A DNA stretch of 33,835 nucleotides from Chromatiales bacterium (GTDB lineage Bacteria; Pseudomonadota; Gammaproteobacteria; UBA6429), in assembly GCA_027076405.1 (NCBI GenBank), contig JALTJN010000493.1, positions 1-33,835 on the forward strand, given 5' to 3'. Each line of letters opens with the position of its first letter. Within the stretch, counting starts at the first letter, position 1. This document shows, piece after piece, positions 14,345 to 21,761 of this stretch. The notes beneath the pieces were generated by a model that was not told where the DNA came from, searched no databases, and saw only the letters and a list, made by a program, of their open reading frames with translations. A program made the position numbers and the translations under genes.

Positions 14345-14353
14345 TTAACTATT
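14332..14353. promoter_or_regulatory. Operator O2, palindrome over the -10 and ribosome binding site
   Basis: AATAGTTAA (14332-14340), 4 nt, TTAACTATT (14345-14353), a perfect 9-bp inverted repeat ending 3 nt before the ATG at 14357. It shares its half-site with O1. Confidence 0.6.
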
Positions 14354-14356
14354 ATT

Positions 14357-14596
14357 ATGAAATATAAACAAAAACAAACAGATATTCGATCTACAGAAGA
14401 TGTTCGTCAGGAATTGGCTACTTTAGGGATTTCAGTGAGTGATTGGGCTAGAGATAGAGGATATTCCCCTGGTCTAGTTCATCAGGTACTTGCTGGGAGG
14501 CTTAAATGCACTCGGGGACAGTCACATAAAGTGGCTGTCAGCTTGGGTCTTAAAAAAGGTGAATTGGGTGAAATCTCTGATTTGCCCTTCCGATAA
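14357..14596 (+). CDS. Cro/Ner-like small DNA-binding protein
   Basis: This 79-residue protein is dominated by an HTH: L-G-I-S-V-S-D-W-A-R-D-R-G-Y-S-P-G-L-V-H-Q-V-L-A-G-R, then R-G-Q-S-H-K-V-A-V-S-L-G-L. The same pattern is seen in small regulators (Ner/Nlp-like) placed ahead of transposase genes in Mu-like phages and transposons (family knowledge). It is the first gene downstream of the switch promoter and precedes tnsAB by about 290 nt with no other gene between. It probably antagonises the XRE repressor or tunes tns expression. Confidence 0.65.
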   Translation: MKYKQKQTDIRSTEDVRQELATLGISVSDWARDRGYSPGLVHQVLAGRLKCTRGQSHKVAVSLGLKKGELGEISDLPFR

Positions 14597-14888
14597 TAAA
14601 AAGGAGGTAGAAGAAATAGACAAAAATATATAAGCCAAAAAAGAAAAGGTCCCAAAAGGGACCAATTCAGGCGGATACCAAATAGATGATACCTGCACTT
14701 CAGACCTACAGTATTATCCTCTTTTTGTAATCCGTCAAGGTACTTTTATGCCCTCGATTTTGTGGGATATGTATTCGTATGTGCGGTGGATTATTAAAAA
14801 CCTCAGTTTTGAGGAAAATCTATTGCTCAGCATTCCCATGCATCCCCACTTTTCTTGGGTACTTACTTATGACTGTGAGGAAATGATA
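14597..14888 (+). other. Leader between the Cro-like gene and tnsAB
   Basis: About 290 nt. It begins with an orphan SD (AAGGAGG, 14602-14608) not followed by a usable start, then a perfect GGTCCC-AAAA-GGGACC hairpin, then a CAGG...CCTG pair around 14668-14695. The tnsAB frame is open back to an ATG at 14748, so the true start could lie inside this stretch. No separate gene is seen. Confidence 0.4.
14648..14663 (+). promoter_or_regulatory. Strong hairpin in the tns leader
   Basis: GGTCCC (14648-14653), loop AAAA, GGGACC (14658-14663). There is no T-run after it, so it is not a standard intrinsic terminator. It could be an mRNA stability or attenuation element ahead of tnsAB. Confidence 0.4.
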
Positions 14889-17288
14889 ATGATTAACAAT
14901 ATTAATAAATATTTTAAATTACACAAAGTAGTCGAAGCTGTACGTGAATATTGCAAGAACGTTAGAAATAATGAGCCATCTCGGCCAGTTGGTCGCAATG
15001 CTGGAAGTAATGTCTGTACTGGATATGCATCAAAAAAGATGGGAAGAACAATCCAAACAGAAAGTCGAACAGCAGAGTTACCTTATGCGATTGAGTTTGA
15101 ATATGATAAATCAGTATATGAATATTGGGATCAGCCAGAACCAATAACGGTATATCGCACTTACAAAAATGGTGTTATTCGAGCAGGTTCTTATACACCT
15201 GATTTTTTAGTCATGACAGATCAAGGTCCTTTAATTATTGAAGTTAAAACTGCAGAAGATCTTAATAAATTATTGAAAAAAAATCCTGATGACTGGGTAC
15301 AAACATCAAAAGGTATAACTTATCGACCGGCAAAAGAGGCATTTGAAAAACTAGGTGTAGCTTATAAAGTTTGTTCTACAGCAGATATAAATTTAGTCAG
15401 AATTGAAAATTTAAAGCTTTTATTGAGCTCAAGAACGGTTGATAAAGCATGGGATGAAGATTTTAAACAGTCTGTATTCAAAATTTTATCCAATAATTCA
15501 TGGATAAAAATATCTGACCTTGCAAAGGAGTTAGGGATAAAATATTTAACACCTATTATTCAAATGATAGATGAAGGAATACTGCATGCGTCCTTAAATA
15601 ATGAATTATTATCTCAACCAGAATCGACATGGATATCATCAAATTCACAATTAGCTGATTTAGGGTTTGAAAATCGTAAAAACAGTGAAAGAGAAGTCGA
15701 TGAGGAAAATCTAGGGTTAGATATCGTTCCATCAGAAAAACAAGCAACTAGGGTTCTGAGTATTCTTGAAAAAATAAATTCAGGTGTAAAAGGTCGTTCA
15801 ATTAGAAGATGGAAAAAGAAAATATTAAAAGGTAAGGAAAAAGGATTGTCTCCATTTCAATCATTACTTCCTGAATATCATAAGTCTGGAAATAGAACAT
15901 CACGTATAAATAAAGCTTGTTTAGACTTTATTCAGAAATTTATAAAGAATTATTATTCAACTAATCTTCGTTTAATGCCATCAGCATCCTACAGTTATTA
16001 TTGTGAGTTAGCGAAGGAAGAACATCCAAATTATAAACCTGTCAGCCGAAATACACTACGAAAGCACATATCAAAAGCAAACCAACAAAAAATTGCTAGG
16101 GGAAGAGGAGGAAAAAGAGCAGCAAATGCAGCCGCTGAACCAACTGATGTAGAAAAACGTGGGTTCTTGGCAACATCCCCTTTTGAAATTGCTAGTTTAG
16201 ATCATTATTTACTTGATCAAGAGTGTGTAATTGCTACTTCTGATAATAAACGGTATGAAGCCAAACCGTGGTTAACTGCAATGGTCGATGTCTTTTCTGG
16301 TGATGTGCTTGCAAGCTGGTTAACGTTTAGAGCTCCTAGTAAAAGATCTTGTGCCATGGTTATTAGAATGTGTGCAAAGAATCATGGCCGATTACCAAAG
16401 TCAATCATAGTAGATCGAGGGTCAGATTTTAGATCAGTGTTTTTTGATTCTTTGCTTAGCCATTATGGCATTGATAACACACAAAGACCTGCAGGCCATT
16501 CTCGTTATGGTTCTGAAATTGAGCGGTTCTTTGGTTTGTATAAAACACAGTGGTTGTCTCTTAGGCCAGGAAATACAGCTGTTCACATGGAAGGAAGATC
16601 TGTATCTGGATCGCATACAGCCAAAAAAGCCGCAGCCTTATCAATAGAAGATACCTGGAATGAAATAAATCAATATATTGAATGGCGAAACAATGTCATT
16701 GTTGGAAATGAAAAAAAATCTCCAGCAGACAAATTGAATCAGGCTTTAGAGCAGTATCCGTTTGTTGGTATTGATGTTGAATACGATAATGAGTTTAAAA
16801 TTCTAACAGCAGTTGATACAAAGCCATATACCGTTGATCCTGTAAGAGGGATTAATATTAATGGAATTCACTATTGGGCTCCTGAGTTAACATCACATAC
16901 TGAAAAAAGAAAAAAAGTAGATGTCAGAGTTGAACCTGAAAACCCTTACCAAATCTATGCACAGATAGAAGGTAAATGGGTTCTTTGCCAGTCCTCGGAA
17001 GTTAAAACATTTAGAACAAAAGATCCTGTTATTCGCTTAGCTGAAGCTGCAAGAGTTTTAGATTGTCGAGCAATACGAGATCAAGCTAAGCAAGATGCAA
17101 GTCAATCTTTAGTTAGAAAAATAATGGATATAGACGAAGGCTACAAGATAAAAGATGTTGATGCTAGCAATGAAGATAAAAATGAGTTCATAAAACTTTC
17201 TGATAATAAAGTGATATCTCTTTTCGATGACTTAATGGATGAGACTTTAGATGATATTGAAGAAACTAAATGGGGAGATAACAAATGA
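14889..17288 (+). CDS. tnsAB: TnsA-TnsB fusion transposase
   Basis: With ATG 14889 (SD GTGAGGA, 7-nt spacing) the protein has 799 residues; the frame is open to ATG 14748 but without a good SD. Residues about 45-200 form a TnsA PD-(D/E)xK nuclease: E58/E63 in E-S-R-T-A-E, D105 in Y-T-P-D-F, E118-V-K120. It cuts the 5' strands in Tn7. A TnsB-type part follows, with the rve/DDE core: D438 (A-S-L-D-H-Y), D509 (I-V-D-R-G-S-D-F) and E545 (E-I-E-R-F-F-G), exactly DD35E. This part joins 3' ends to target DNA. Separate TnsA and TnsB are the Tn7 norm; fusion occurs in several Tn7-like branches. The stop overlaps the next gene by 4 nt, so it is the first gene of the tns operon. All catalytic residues are present, so it should be active. 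Confidence 0.9.
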   Translation: MINNINKYFKLHKVVEAVREYCKNVRNNEPSRPVGRNAGSNVCTGYASKKMGRTIQTESRTAELPYAIEFEYDKSVYEYWDQPEPITVYRTYKNGVIRAGSYTPDFLVMTDQGPLIIEVKTAEDLNKLLKKNPDDWVQTSKGITYRPAKEAFEKLGVAYKVCSTADINLVRIENLKLLLSSRTVDKAWDEDFKQSVFKILSNNSWIKISDLAKELGIKYLTPIIQMIDEGILHASLNNELLSQPESTWISSNSQLADLGFENRKNSEREVDEENLGLDIVPSEKQATRVLSILEKINSGVKGRSIRRWKKKILKGKEKGLSPFQSLLPEYHKSGNRTSRINKACLDFIQKFIKNYYSTNLRLMPSASYSYYCELAKEEHPNYKPVSRNTLRKHISKANQQKIARGRGGKRAANAAAEPTDVEKRGFLATSPFEIASLDHYLLDQECVIATSDNKRYEAKPWLTAMVDVFSGDVLASWLTFRAPSKRSCAMVIRMCAKNHGRLPKSIIVDRGSDFRSVFFDSLLSHYGIDNTQRPAGHSRYGSEIERFFGLYKTQWLSLRPGNTAVHMEGRSVSGSHTAKKAAALSIEDTWNEINQYIEWRNNVIVGNEKKSPADKLNQALEQYPFVGIDVEYDNEFKILTAVDTKPYTVDPVRGININGIHYWAPELTSHTEKRKKVDVRVEPENPYQIYAQIEGKWVLCQSSEVKTFRTKDPVIRLAEAARVLDCRAIRDQAKQDASQSLVRKIMDIDEGYKIKDVDASNEDKNEFIKLSDNKVISLFDDLMDETLDDIEETKWGDNK

Positions 17289-17833
17289 ATAATTTAGCAA
17301 TTAAGAATAATGACATTAAATATATCAATGTGCCAAAGTGCAATTTTATTCATGCTATTTCTAGCACCTTTAAAAAAATAATGAAATGTCATTGCGGTGA
17401 TATTGTGTGCATTAATAATAAAAATGATTTTAATATCATAAACAGCCTGGAAAAAGTATTGAAGTACGAATCAGGTGAAAATGACTCTAATCTTGATTTG
17501 GTTACGTCGGTATCAATAGATAAGCCAGTTAAAAATGAGCGGCTGCTACTAAATGAATTTATATTGGATATTCTAAGTAGTATACGTATTACTGCATATA
17601 CTGACAACAACTTATATAAAGTTACAAGTTCGAATTTATTTGGTGCACTTTTTGAAACTCTTGTGTCAAGGGATGTGAAATATTTAGTAATTAAAAATAT
17701 AAATAATTATGCAACTGCAAAACATATTAATGGAGATATATTTGAAGCTTTAAAATATATAGCTATTTCAACAGGTGTGATTGTTGTTCTAGATCATGAT
17801 TTTCTAAAATTATCTAATAATACAAATTCGTAA
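17285..17833 (+). CDS. TnsC paralogue lacking both Walker motifs (pseudo-ATPase)
   Basis: This 182-residue protein overlaps tnsAB by 4 nt and ends 11 nt before tnsC. It aligns to the first part of the adjacent TnsC without gaps: I11-K12, A24-I25-S26, then G-[DE]-[IV]-V-C-I at 38-43. The P-loop G-P-S-R-G-G-K-S (45-52 of TnsC) is replaced by N-K-N-D-F-N-I-I, so the Lys is lost. TnsC K-Y-I-F-I-D-E-A-Q-H corresponds here to K-Y-L-V-I-K-N-I-N-N, so Walker B is lost, and S-T-G-V-[IV]-V-V-L follows. The protein stops where TnsC continues to its lid and C-terminal domain. It is intact, coupled and in frame, so it is unlikely to be mere debris. A regulatory subunit that caps or modulates TnsC filaments is a reasonable inference, untested. 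Confidence 0.75.
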   Translation: MNNLAIKNNDIKYINVPKCNFIHAISSTFKKIMKCHCGDIVCINNKNDFNIINSLEKVLKYESGENDSNLDLVTSVSIDKPVKNERLLLNEFILDILSSIRITAYTDNNLYKVTSSNLFGALFETLVSRDVKYLVIKNINNYATAKHINGDIFEALKYIAISTGVIVVLDHDFLKLSNNTNS

Positions 17834-17844
17834 GGAGAATAATT

Positions 17845-18900
17845 ATGCACTGGGCAATCAAATCTATCGATAAAATTAAAAAATTACATTTATCACACAG
17901 GAATTGGAACAGAGCAATATCGCAAGCACATGCTATGTTGATTTCCAGCTCTGCTGGTGAAGTGGTTTGTATTACAGGCCCTTCTCGTGGAGGAAAATCA
18001 CGATTAGTTGATGAGTTGGAGAGACTTCTAACTTGCGGGATCAATTTAAGTAATAGTGATTATATGACAGTGGTCAAAATACTGGCAACTAACTGCAGTG
18101 TAGGTGGCACTTTTTCATCAAAAGCGTTTACATTGAGAGCATTAGATGCAGTTAAACATCCTTTTTATAGTGATAATAATTCAAATGCTGCTGATTGGGG
18201 GGCTAGTTTTTATAAACAGTTAGGACGTACACCTGAAACAGTTCTAAGACCTGCACTTGAAGCTGCAATAAAAAATAGGAAAACAAAATATATTTTTATT
18301 GATGAAGCACAGCATGTGCTTCACTCAAGAGGAGGTAAAAAAGATGCTGCAGCTATTTTAGACTCATGGAAATGTTTAGCGCAATCTACAGGTGTAGTTC
18401 TTGTTCTTGTTGGTGCATACCCTTTATTGGATGCGATGGCATTGAGTCCACATATGATTGGCAGAAAACATCAAGTTCATATACCTAGATATCAATATGT
18501 AAAAAATGACTTAAAAAGCTTTTTAGGATTGTTAGAAAGTTATAGTAAATTCGTAAAGCTTAAACCTGATGTTGAATCACTAAAAATATATGCCAGCTAT
18601 CTATATGATGGGTCTTTAGGGTGTATTGGACTATTGGAAGCATGGATACGTGAAGCTTTATCTTATGCTCTGGCTAATAATGAAGACTATTTATTACTGG
18701 AGCATTTTGAAATGTCATTCAAAGTTGAAACGGACAGGCGTATGGTGGCAGCGGAAATAAAAAATGGAGAAAGATTCTTATTATCAGAAGAAAGTAAAGT
18801 TTCTGAGATCAAAGAAAAAACACTTAAGAAAAAAAATGGAAGAAAAAAGAAGCCGTTTGAAAAAAATCCTAAAAGACATAAACGATTAGCGAGAGCATAA
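17845..18900 (+). CDS. tnsC: TnsC, AAA+ transposition regulator
   Basis: This 351-residue protein starts at ATG 17845 with SD AAGGAG. Walker A is G-P-S-R-G-G-K-S (45-52) and Walker B is I-F-I-D-E-A-Q-H (around D153-E154), followed by a sensor-like V-L-V-L-V-G-A-Y. The C-terminal 30 residues are very basic (K-K-K-N-G-R-K-K-K-P-F-E-K-N-P-K-R-H-K-R), suited to DNA or TnsAB contact. In Tn7-family elements TnsC links the TniQ-marked target to TnsAB and enforces target immunity (established). It is similar in length to other TnsC/TniB members of this branch. TniQ starts 1 nt after its stop. Confidence 0.9.
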   Translation: MHWAIKSIDKIKKLHLSHRNWNRAISQAHAMLISSSAGEVVCITGPSRGGKSRLVDELERLLTCGINLSNSDYMTVVKILATNCSVGGTFSSKAFTLRALDAVKHPFYSDNNSNAADWGASFYKQLGRTPETVLRPALEAAIKNRKTKYIFIDEAQHVLHSRGGKKDAAAILDSWKCLAQSTGVVLVLVGAYPLLDAMALSPHMIGRKHQVHIPRYQYVKNDLKSFLGLLESYSKFVKLKPDVESLKIYASYLYDGSLGCIGLLEAWIREALSYALANNEDYLLLEHFEMSFKVETDRRMVAAEIKNGERFLLSEESKVSEIKEKTLKKKNGRKKKPFEKNPKRHKRLARA

Positions 18901-18901
18901 T

Positions 18902-20212
18902 ATGAACTACTTGATGCCTATAGAAATCAGGGGTGTTGGTACCCCTGATGTTGAATCACTTCCATCTTATATTCATCGTTTAGCATGTGCTCATAAAGTT
19001 ACGGTATCTGCTTTGCTTAGAAAGGTTGTTCAATGGTATAAGTTGAAACATAAAAATAAAACTATTTGTTTTAATGATAATACTTTTGCTGGTGACCTAT
19101 CTGTTTATGTAAGGCCAAATCAAGCTACGCTCGATCTTGTTACTGTATTGGGTGAGGCTGTTGGGGAAAATCGTCTTTTAGGAACAACCTTTGCTTCGTT
19201 AAATAAGTCAATTGTCAGGACACCAGGAATATTTAGTCAGAAAATAAGATGGTGTCCATACTGCATGAAGAACTTTGATTCAAATCAAGATCAGGGTTAT
19301 TTTAAATTAATATGGTCCGTTACATCAATAACGCATTGCCCAGATCATAACTCATTACTGGTTGATAAATGTCCTGTTTGTAGAGAAGAACAAGGAGGAT
19401 ATGGTTATAAAACTGATCCAAATAAATGTCAAAAATGTGGTGCATCATTATCTAAAATTAATATTGATGATGTTGAGTTTAAATCGTCTTGGACTGCTCA
19501 GGGTATAGATATGATGAATGTTGTCGATTATATCTCAGAGCATCCAACTAATACTTTTCCTGAAAATGCCATTAAAAAAGTTATAACTCATGAGTTTAAT
19601 AAGGCATGGGATTCAAATACTGAGGATGATCTATGGAAAATAATACCAAAGGACGAATGTATAGGGATATCTGAAGGGAATATTCCTATGACAATAAAAC
19701 GTGCCAGAGTTCTCGCTTATCGGTTTGGCGTTGATTTAAGTGATCTGCTTTGTGGAGACATAAGTAATAGTCCTGCTATGTTGAATCCGGATTGGTCATC
19801 TAATTTGCCTGATGAGATTAAACCTATTAAAAGGAAAAAAGCACAAGACAAAGATATTGTGTTAAGTAAAGTTCATTTAGCAATGAGTCTAAATAAGGAT
19901 AGCCCTAAGCCATTACGTTATTATGCTAATCATGCTGGAGTATCAGTTGGATATTTGCATTATAATTTTTCAATTTTATCCAACAGAATAATTTCAGTAT
20001 ATATGGACTGGAAGGAAGAAGAAAAAAGAAGAAAAGCCCATGAAGCATATGATGAGGCATTGAAGATGGTAACTGGTTATGATGGACCTCCTCTAGAGTT
20101 TTCAAAGAAAGGAGCATTAAAAAATATTCGTGCAAAAACAGACCTACCAAAAGATGTTGTTAGGAAGGCTATTAATGATGTTTACAGTTTAGTGCTAGAA
20201 GGAAAAATATAG
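18902..20212 (+). CDS. tniQ: TniQ/TnsD-type target selector
   Basis: This 436-residue protein has an N-terminal TniQ region (P-D-V-E-S-L-P-S-Y-I-H-R-L-A, typical of TniQ starts). Zinc ligands follow: C118-x2-C121, C146-x2-H149, C157-x2-C160 and C176-x2-C179. After residue about 240 comes an HTH-bearing C-terminal part (I-P-M-T-I-K-R-A-R-V-L-A-Y-R-F-G, and later L-R-Y-Y-A-N-H-A-G-V-S-V-G-Y-L), as expected for TnsD-type proteins that read a fixed attachment sequence. With no Cas or guide RNA genes in the element, this protein should choose the site. The observed site is a terminator between a phnD-like gene and a tRNA gene. It is the last gene of the tns operon and converges with the E2-like gene 12 nt away. 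Confidence 0.85.
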   Translation: MNYLMPIEIRGVGTPDVESLPSYIHRLACAHKVTVSALLRKVVQWYKLKHKNKTICFNDNTFAGDLSVYVRPNQATLDLVTVLGEAVGENRLLGTTFASLNKSIVRTPGIFSQKIRWCPYCMKNFDSNQDQGYFKLIWSVTSITHCPDHNSLLVDKCPVCREEQGGYGYKTDPNKCQKCGASLSKINIDDVEFKSSWTAQGIDMMNVVDYISEHPTNTFPENAIKKVITHEFNKAWDSNTEDDLWKIIPKDECIGISEGNIPMTIKRARVLAYRFGVDLSDLLCGDISNSPAMLNPDWSSNLPDEIKPIKRKKAQDKDIVLSKVHLAMSLNKDSPKPLRYYANHAGVSVGYLHYNFSILSNRIISVYMDWKEEEKRRKAHEAYDEALKMVTGYDGPPLEFSKKGALKNIRAKTDLPKDVVRKAINDVYSLVLEGKI

Positions 20213-20224
20213 AACTTAGTAAAG

Positions 20225-21007
20225 TTATAAAGATACTAAATCATTTATTTTTGGAGGATTTGTTCGATAGAGAATAATATTAGTTACTATATCAGGTGGG
20301 TTTCGAAAACCATTATGAAATGTAATGGTAAAATTTACGGCATCAGAGACTCTGTTTCGTTTTAAATCATTTTTTTGACAGCATTCACCATATAGTTTAT
20401 CTGAATGTTTACAGCCACAGTATTCATCAGATCTTAACTCTAAAATTCGTTCATATGGAAAATGGACAGCTTGTCTTCCTGGCCAGCGGCCAAAGATCTT
20501 CAAGTGAATATGCCTCAGTGCCCACAGTGAATATAAATCAATCAACTCAATTATTGGATCACCTTTACTCCATGTGCCATCAGATGGTTCGAAGGCACAG
20601 ATCGATCCATCGGGAAAATTTGTATGTCTTGGTCCTATCCATTCTATGCCAATTGCACTAGTCCAAAATCCCCAGCCCTTCACAACTTCTGTTTTGGCGT
20701 ATGGAATCATTATAAAGAAAGTTGCAGGAAGATGATTACTAGCAAGCAAAGCACTTTCTGTTAATAACAATAAACCATCTGGTTGTCGCCAGACTCGGGT
20801 TTTTGGGTAGGCTTCGAGCACCGCGTTTAACTCGGATTCATACTGCGTTTGAAAATCTGTGCAGATGATCGATGAGGTTTGATCGGACGCCCTTTCCCGT
20901 CCGGTGGTCCCATTCCGCGATCTGGTTTTGGATCTTCTCTTTCTTTTTCTTTCATTTTCCTTTTCCTCGCCCATAGTTGATAAAGAAACGGCAGAATCAT
21001 TGGGCAT
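20225..21007 (-). CDS. E2 ubiquitin-conjugating-like protein with SEC-C-like zinc motif
   Basis: The start ATG 21007 has a strong SD (GGAGG about 8 nt upstream), giving 260 residues; the frame is open to ATG 21097, which has no clear SD. After a basic linker (R-K-R-K-R-R-S-K-T-R-S-R) the core reads I-G-P-R-H-T-N-F-P-D-G-S-I-C137-A-F-E-P-S-D-G-T-W. It parallels the E2 active-site strand (H-P-N-x-Y-P-D-G-S-I-C-L...W) with C137 as the candidate catalytic cysteine. A cysteine cluster C-G-C-K-H-S-D-K-L-Y-G-E-C-C (197-210) recalls SEC-C metal-binding tails. Prokaryotic E2-like proteins are known in ubiquitin-like and CBASS-related operons. Here no E1, Ubl or JAB gene is adjacent, which is odd. The family call is from motif only. 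Confidence 0.55.
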   Translation of the reverse strand: MPNDSAVSLSTMGEEKENERKRKRRSKTRSRNGTTGRERASDQTSSIICTDFQTQYESELNAVLEAYPKTRVWRQPDGLLLLTESALLASNHLPATFFIMIPYAKTEVVKGWGFWTSAIGIEWIGPRHTNFPDGSICAFEPSDGTWSKGDPIIELIDLYSLWALRHIHLKIFGRWPGRQAVHFPYERILELRSDEYCGCKHSDKLYGECCQKNDLKRNRVSDAVNFTITFHNGFRNPPDIVTNIILYRTNPPKINDLVSL

Positions 21008-21099
21008 TACAATCCCTCCGTTTTTAACTAGAGGGAATATATTGTTATCAAGCTGACAACCAATCTTCTCTAATATATTTTGACTATTAATATGCATAA

Positions 21100-21462
21100 C
21101 TAAATAAGTGGTAATGATTTGGATGTTGTGGAATCCATTGCCAAGTGGATGAGATATGCACTACCTGCAATCAAGATGATATTTTTGATTACTTTCTCAA
21201 CTTCATCTTGGGGCTGCCATTTTTTATGTAACTGATATAGTCCGCCTACAAGAAGACCAGCAAATCCAAAACTATGGAAAAATTTGCGATGATTTGGATT
21301 AAGTGCGGGTTCAAGAATGTCAGGCAATGTTCCGCAAGCAGCAGCAAAAGCTGAGTGAGCTAGCGGTTTTGCCGTGTTTTCACCCTTCTTGTGTTCTGAA
21401 TAGGCAGAAAATCCACCTACAATTAGGGCTGCACCAATACGATGAGTCGCTGCATTTGGCAT
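21100..21462 (-). CDS. YdjM-like membrane-bound metal-dependent hydrolase
   Basis: This 120-residue protein contains M-P-N-A-A-T-H-R, L-P-D-I-L-E-P-A-L-N-P-N-H-R-K-F-F-H-S and Y-L-I-H-L-A-M-D-S-T-T-S-K-S-L-P-L-I. That is the conserved His/Asp set of the YdjM/DUF457-type inner-membrane hydrolase family. Two or three hydrophobic stretches (about 8-25, 65-80, 92-108) fit a membrane protein. It sits between a 57-residue gene (2-nt gap) and the E2-like gene, so the three are probably one operon. Its substrate is unknown. It probably forms a functional unit with the E2-like protein. Confidence 0.6.
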   Translation of the reverse strand: MPNAATHRIGAALIVGGFSAYSEHKKGENTAKPLAHSAFAAACGTLPDILEPALNPNHRKFFHSFGFAGLLVGGLYQLHKKWQPQDEVEKVIKNIILIAGSAYLIHLAMDSTTSKSLPLI

Positions 21463-21464
21463 AG

Positions 21465-21638
21465 TTATTTCTCCTTTCGTACGCCCTTGAAGGGCTTGTT
21501 GTCGGCCTTTTGATCGATAAATTGGCCTGTTTCAGAATCCCGCTTGACCCAATGGCCATTACGGGGGTTATATGTCTGTGAACGGCTACGAACTGCGCCT
21601 TTGTGCTGTCCGTCTCCTTTAGGTGGGTTGGTAGCCAT
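21465..21638 (-). CDS. Small 57-residue conserved-looking protein
   Basis: ATG at 21638 has SD AGGAGG 9 nt upstream; the stop TAA lies 2 nt before the next start. The protein is hydrophilic and probably disordered to beta-hairpin: M-A-T-N-P-P-K-G-D-G, Y-N-P-R-N-G-H-W-V-K-R-D, T-G-Q-F-I-D-Q-K, and a basic tail K-P-F-K-G-V-R-K-E-K. There is no di-glycine end, so it is not an obvious ubiquitin-like partner. It leads the operon with the hydrolase and the E2-like gene and is divergent from the XRE-ImmA gene. The function is unknown. Confidence 0.6.
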   Translation of the reverse strand: MATNPPKGDGQHKGAVRSRSQTYNPRNGHWVKRDSETGQFIDQKADNKPFKGVRKEK

Positions 21639-21709
21639 AAGTGCTAACCTCCTGTTATATAAATAATTTTGATTAAAACTGGCTTGCTAAAATGCCAGCC
21701 ATTCACTAT

Positions 21710-21749
21710 AGTTTACAAAAATATATAAAAAGATCAAGTTTTGTAAACT
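21710..21749. promoter_or_regulatory. Operator in the divergent XRE-ImmA / small-protein promoter region
   Basis: AGTTTACAAAA (21710-21720) and TTTTGTAAACT (21739-21749) form a perfect 11-bp inverted repeat with an 18-bp spacer. Candidate -10/-35 elements for both directions overlap it (plus: TTCACT-16-TATAAA; minus: TTTACA-16-TATATT). It is the likely binding site of the XRE-ImmA protein, controlling itself and the divergent operon. Confidence 0.6.
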
Positions 21750-21761
21750 GAGGGCTAGAAA

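Noticed and set aside
14748..14888. Additional 47 N-terminal residues of TnsAB
   Set aside because: ATG 14748 has no clear SD and the extra residues look unlike TnsA; ATG 14889 has a well-placed SD. Kept as an alternative.
14889..20212. CRISPR-associated transposon (CAST)
   Set aside because: End motifs recall type I-F CAST ends, but no cas8/cas7/cas6 or cas12k gene and no repeat-spacer array are present, and the single TniQ has a long TnsD-type C-terminal part.
20225..21007. E2-like gene as part of a type II CBASS with the CD-NTase at 26977
   Set aside because: It is on the other strand, 6 kb away, with no E1 or JAB gene, and the CD-NTase has its own adjacent SLATT-like effector.
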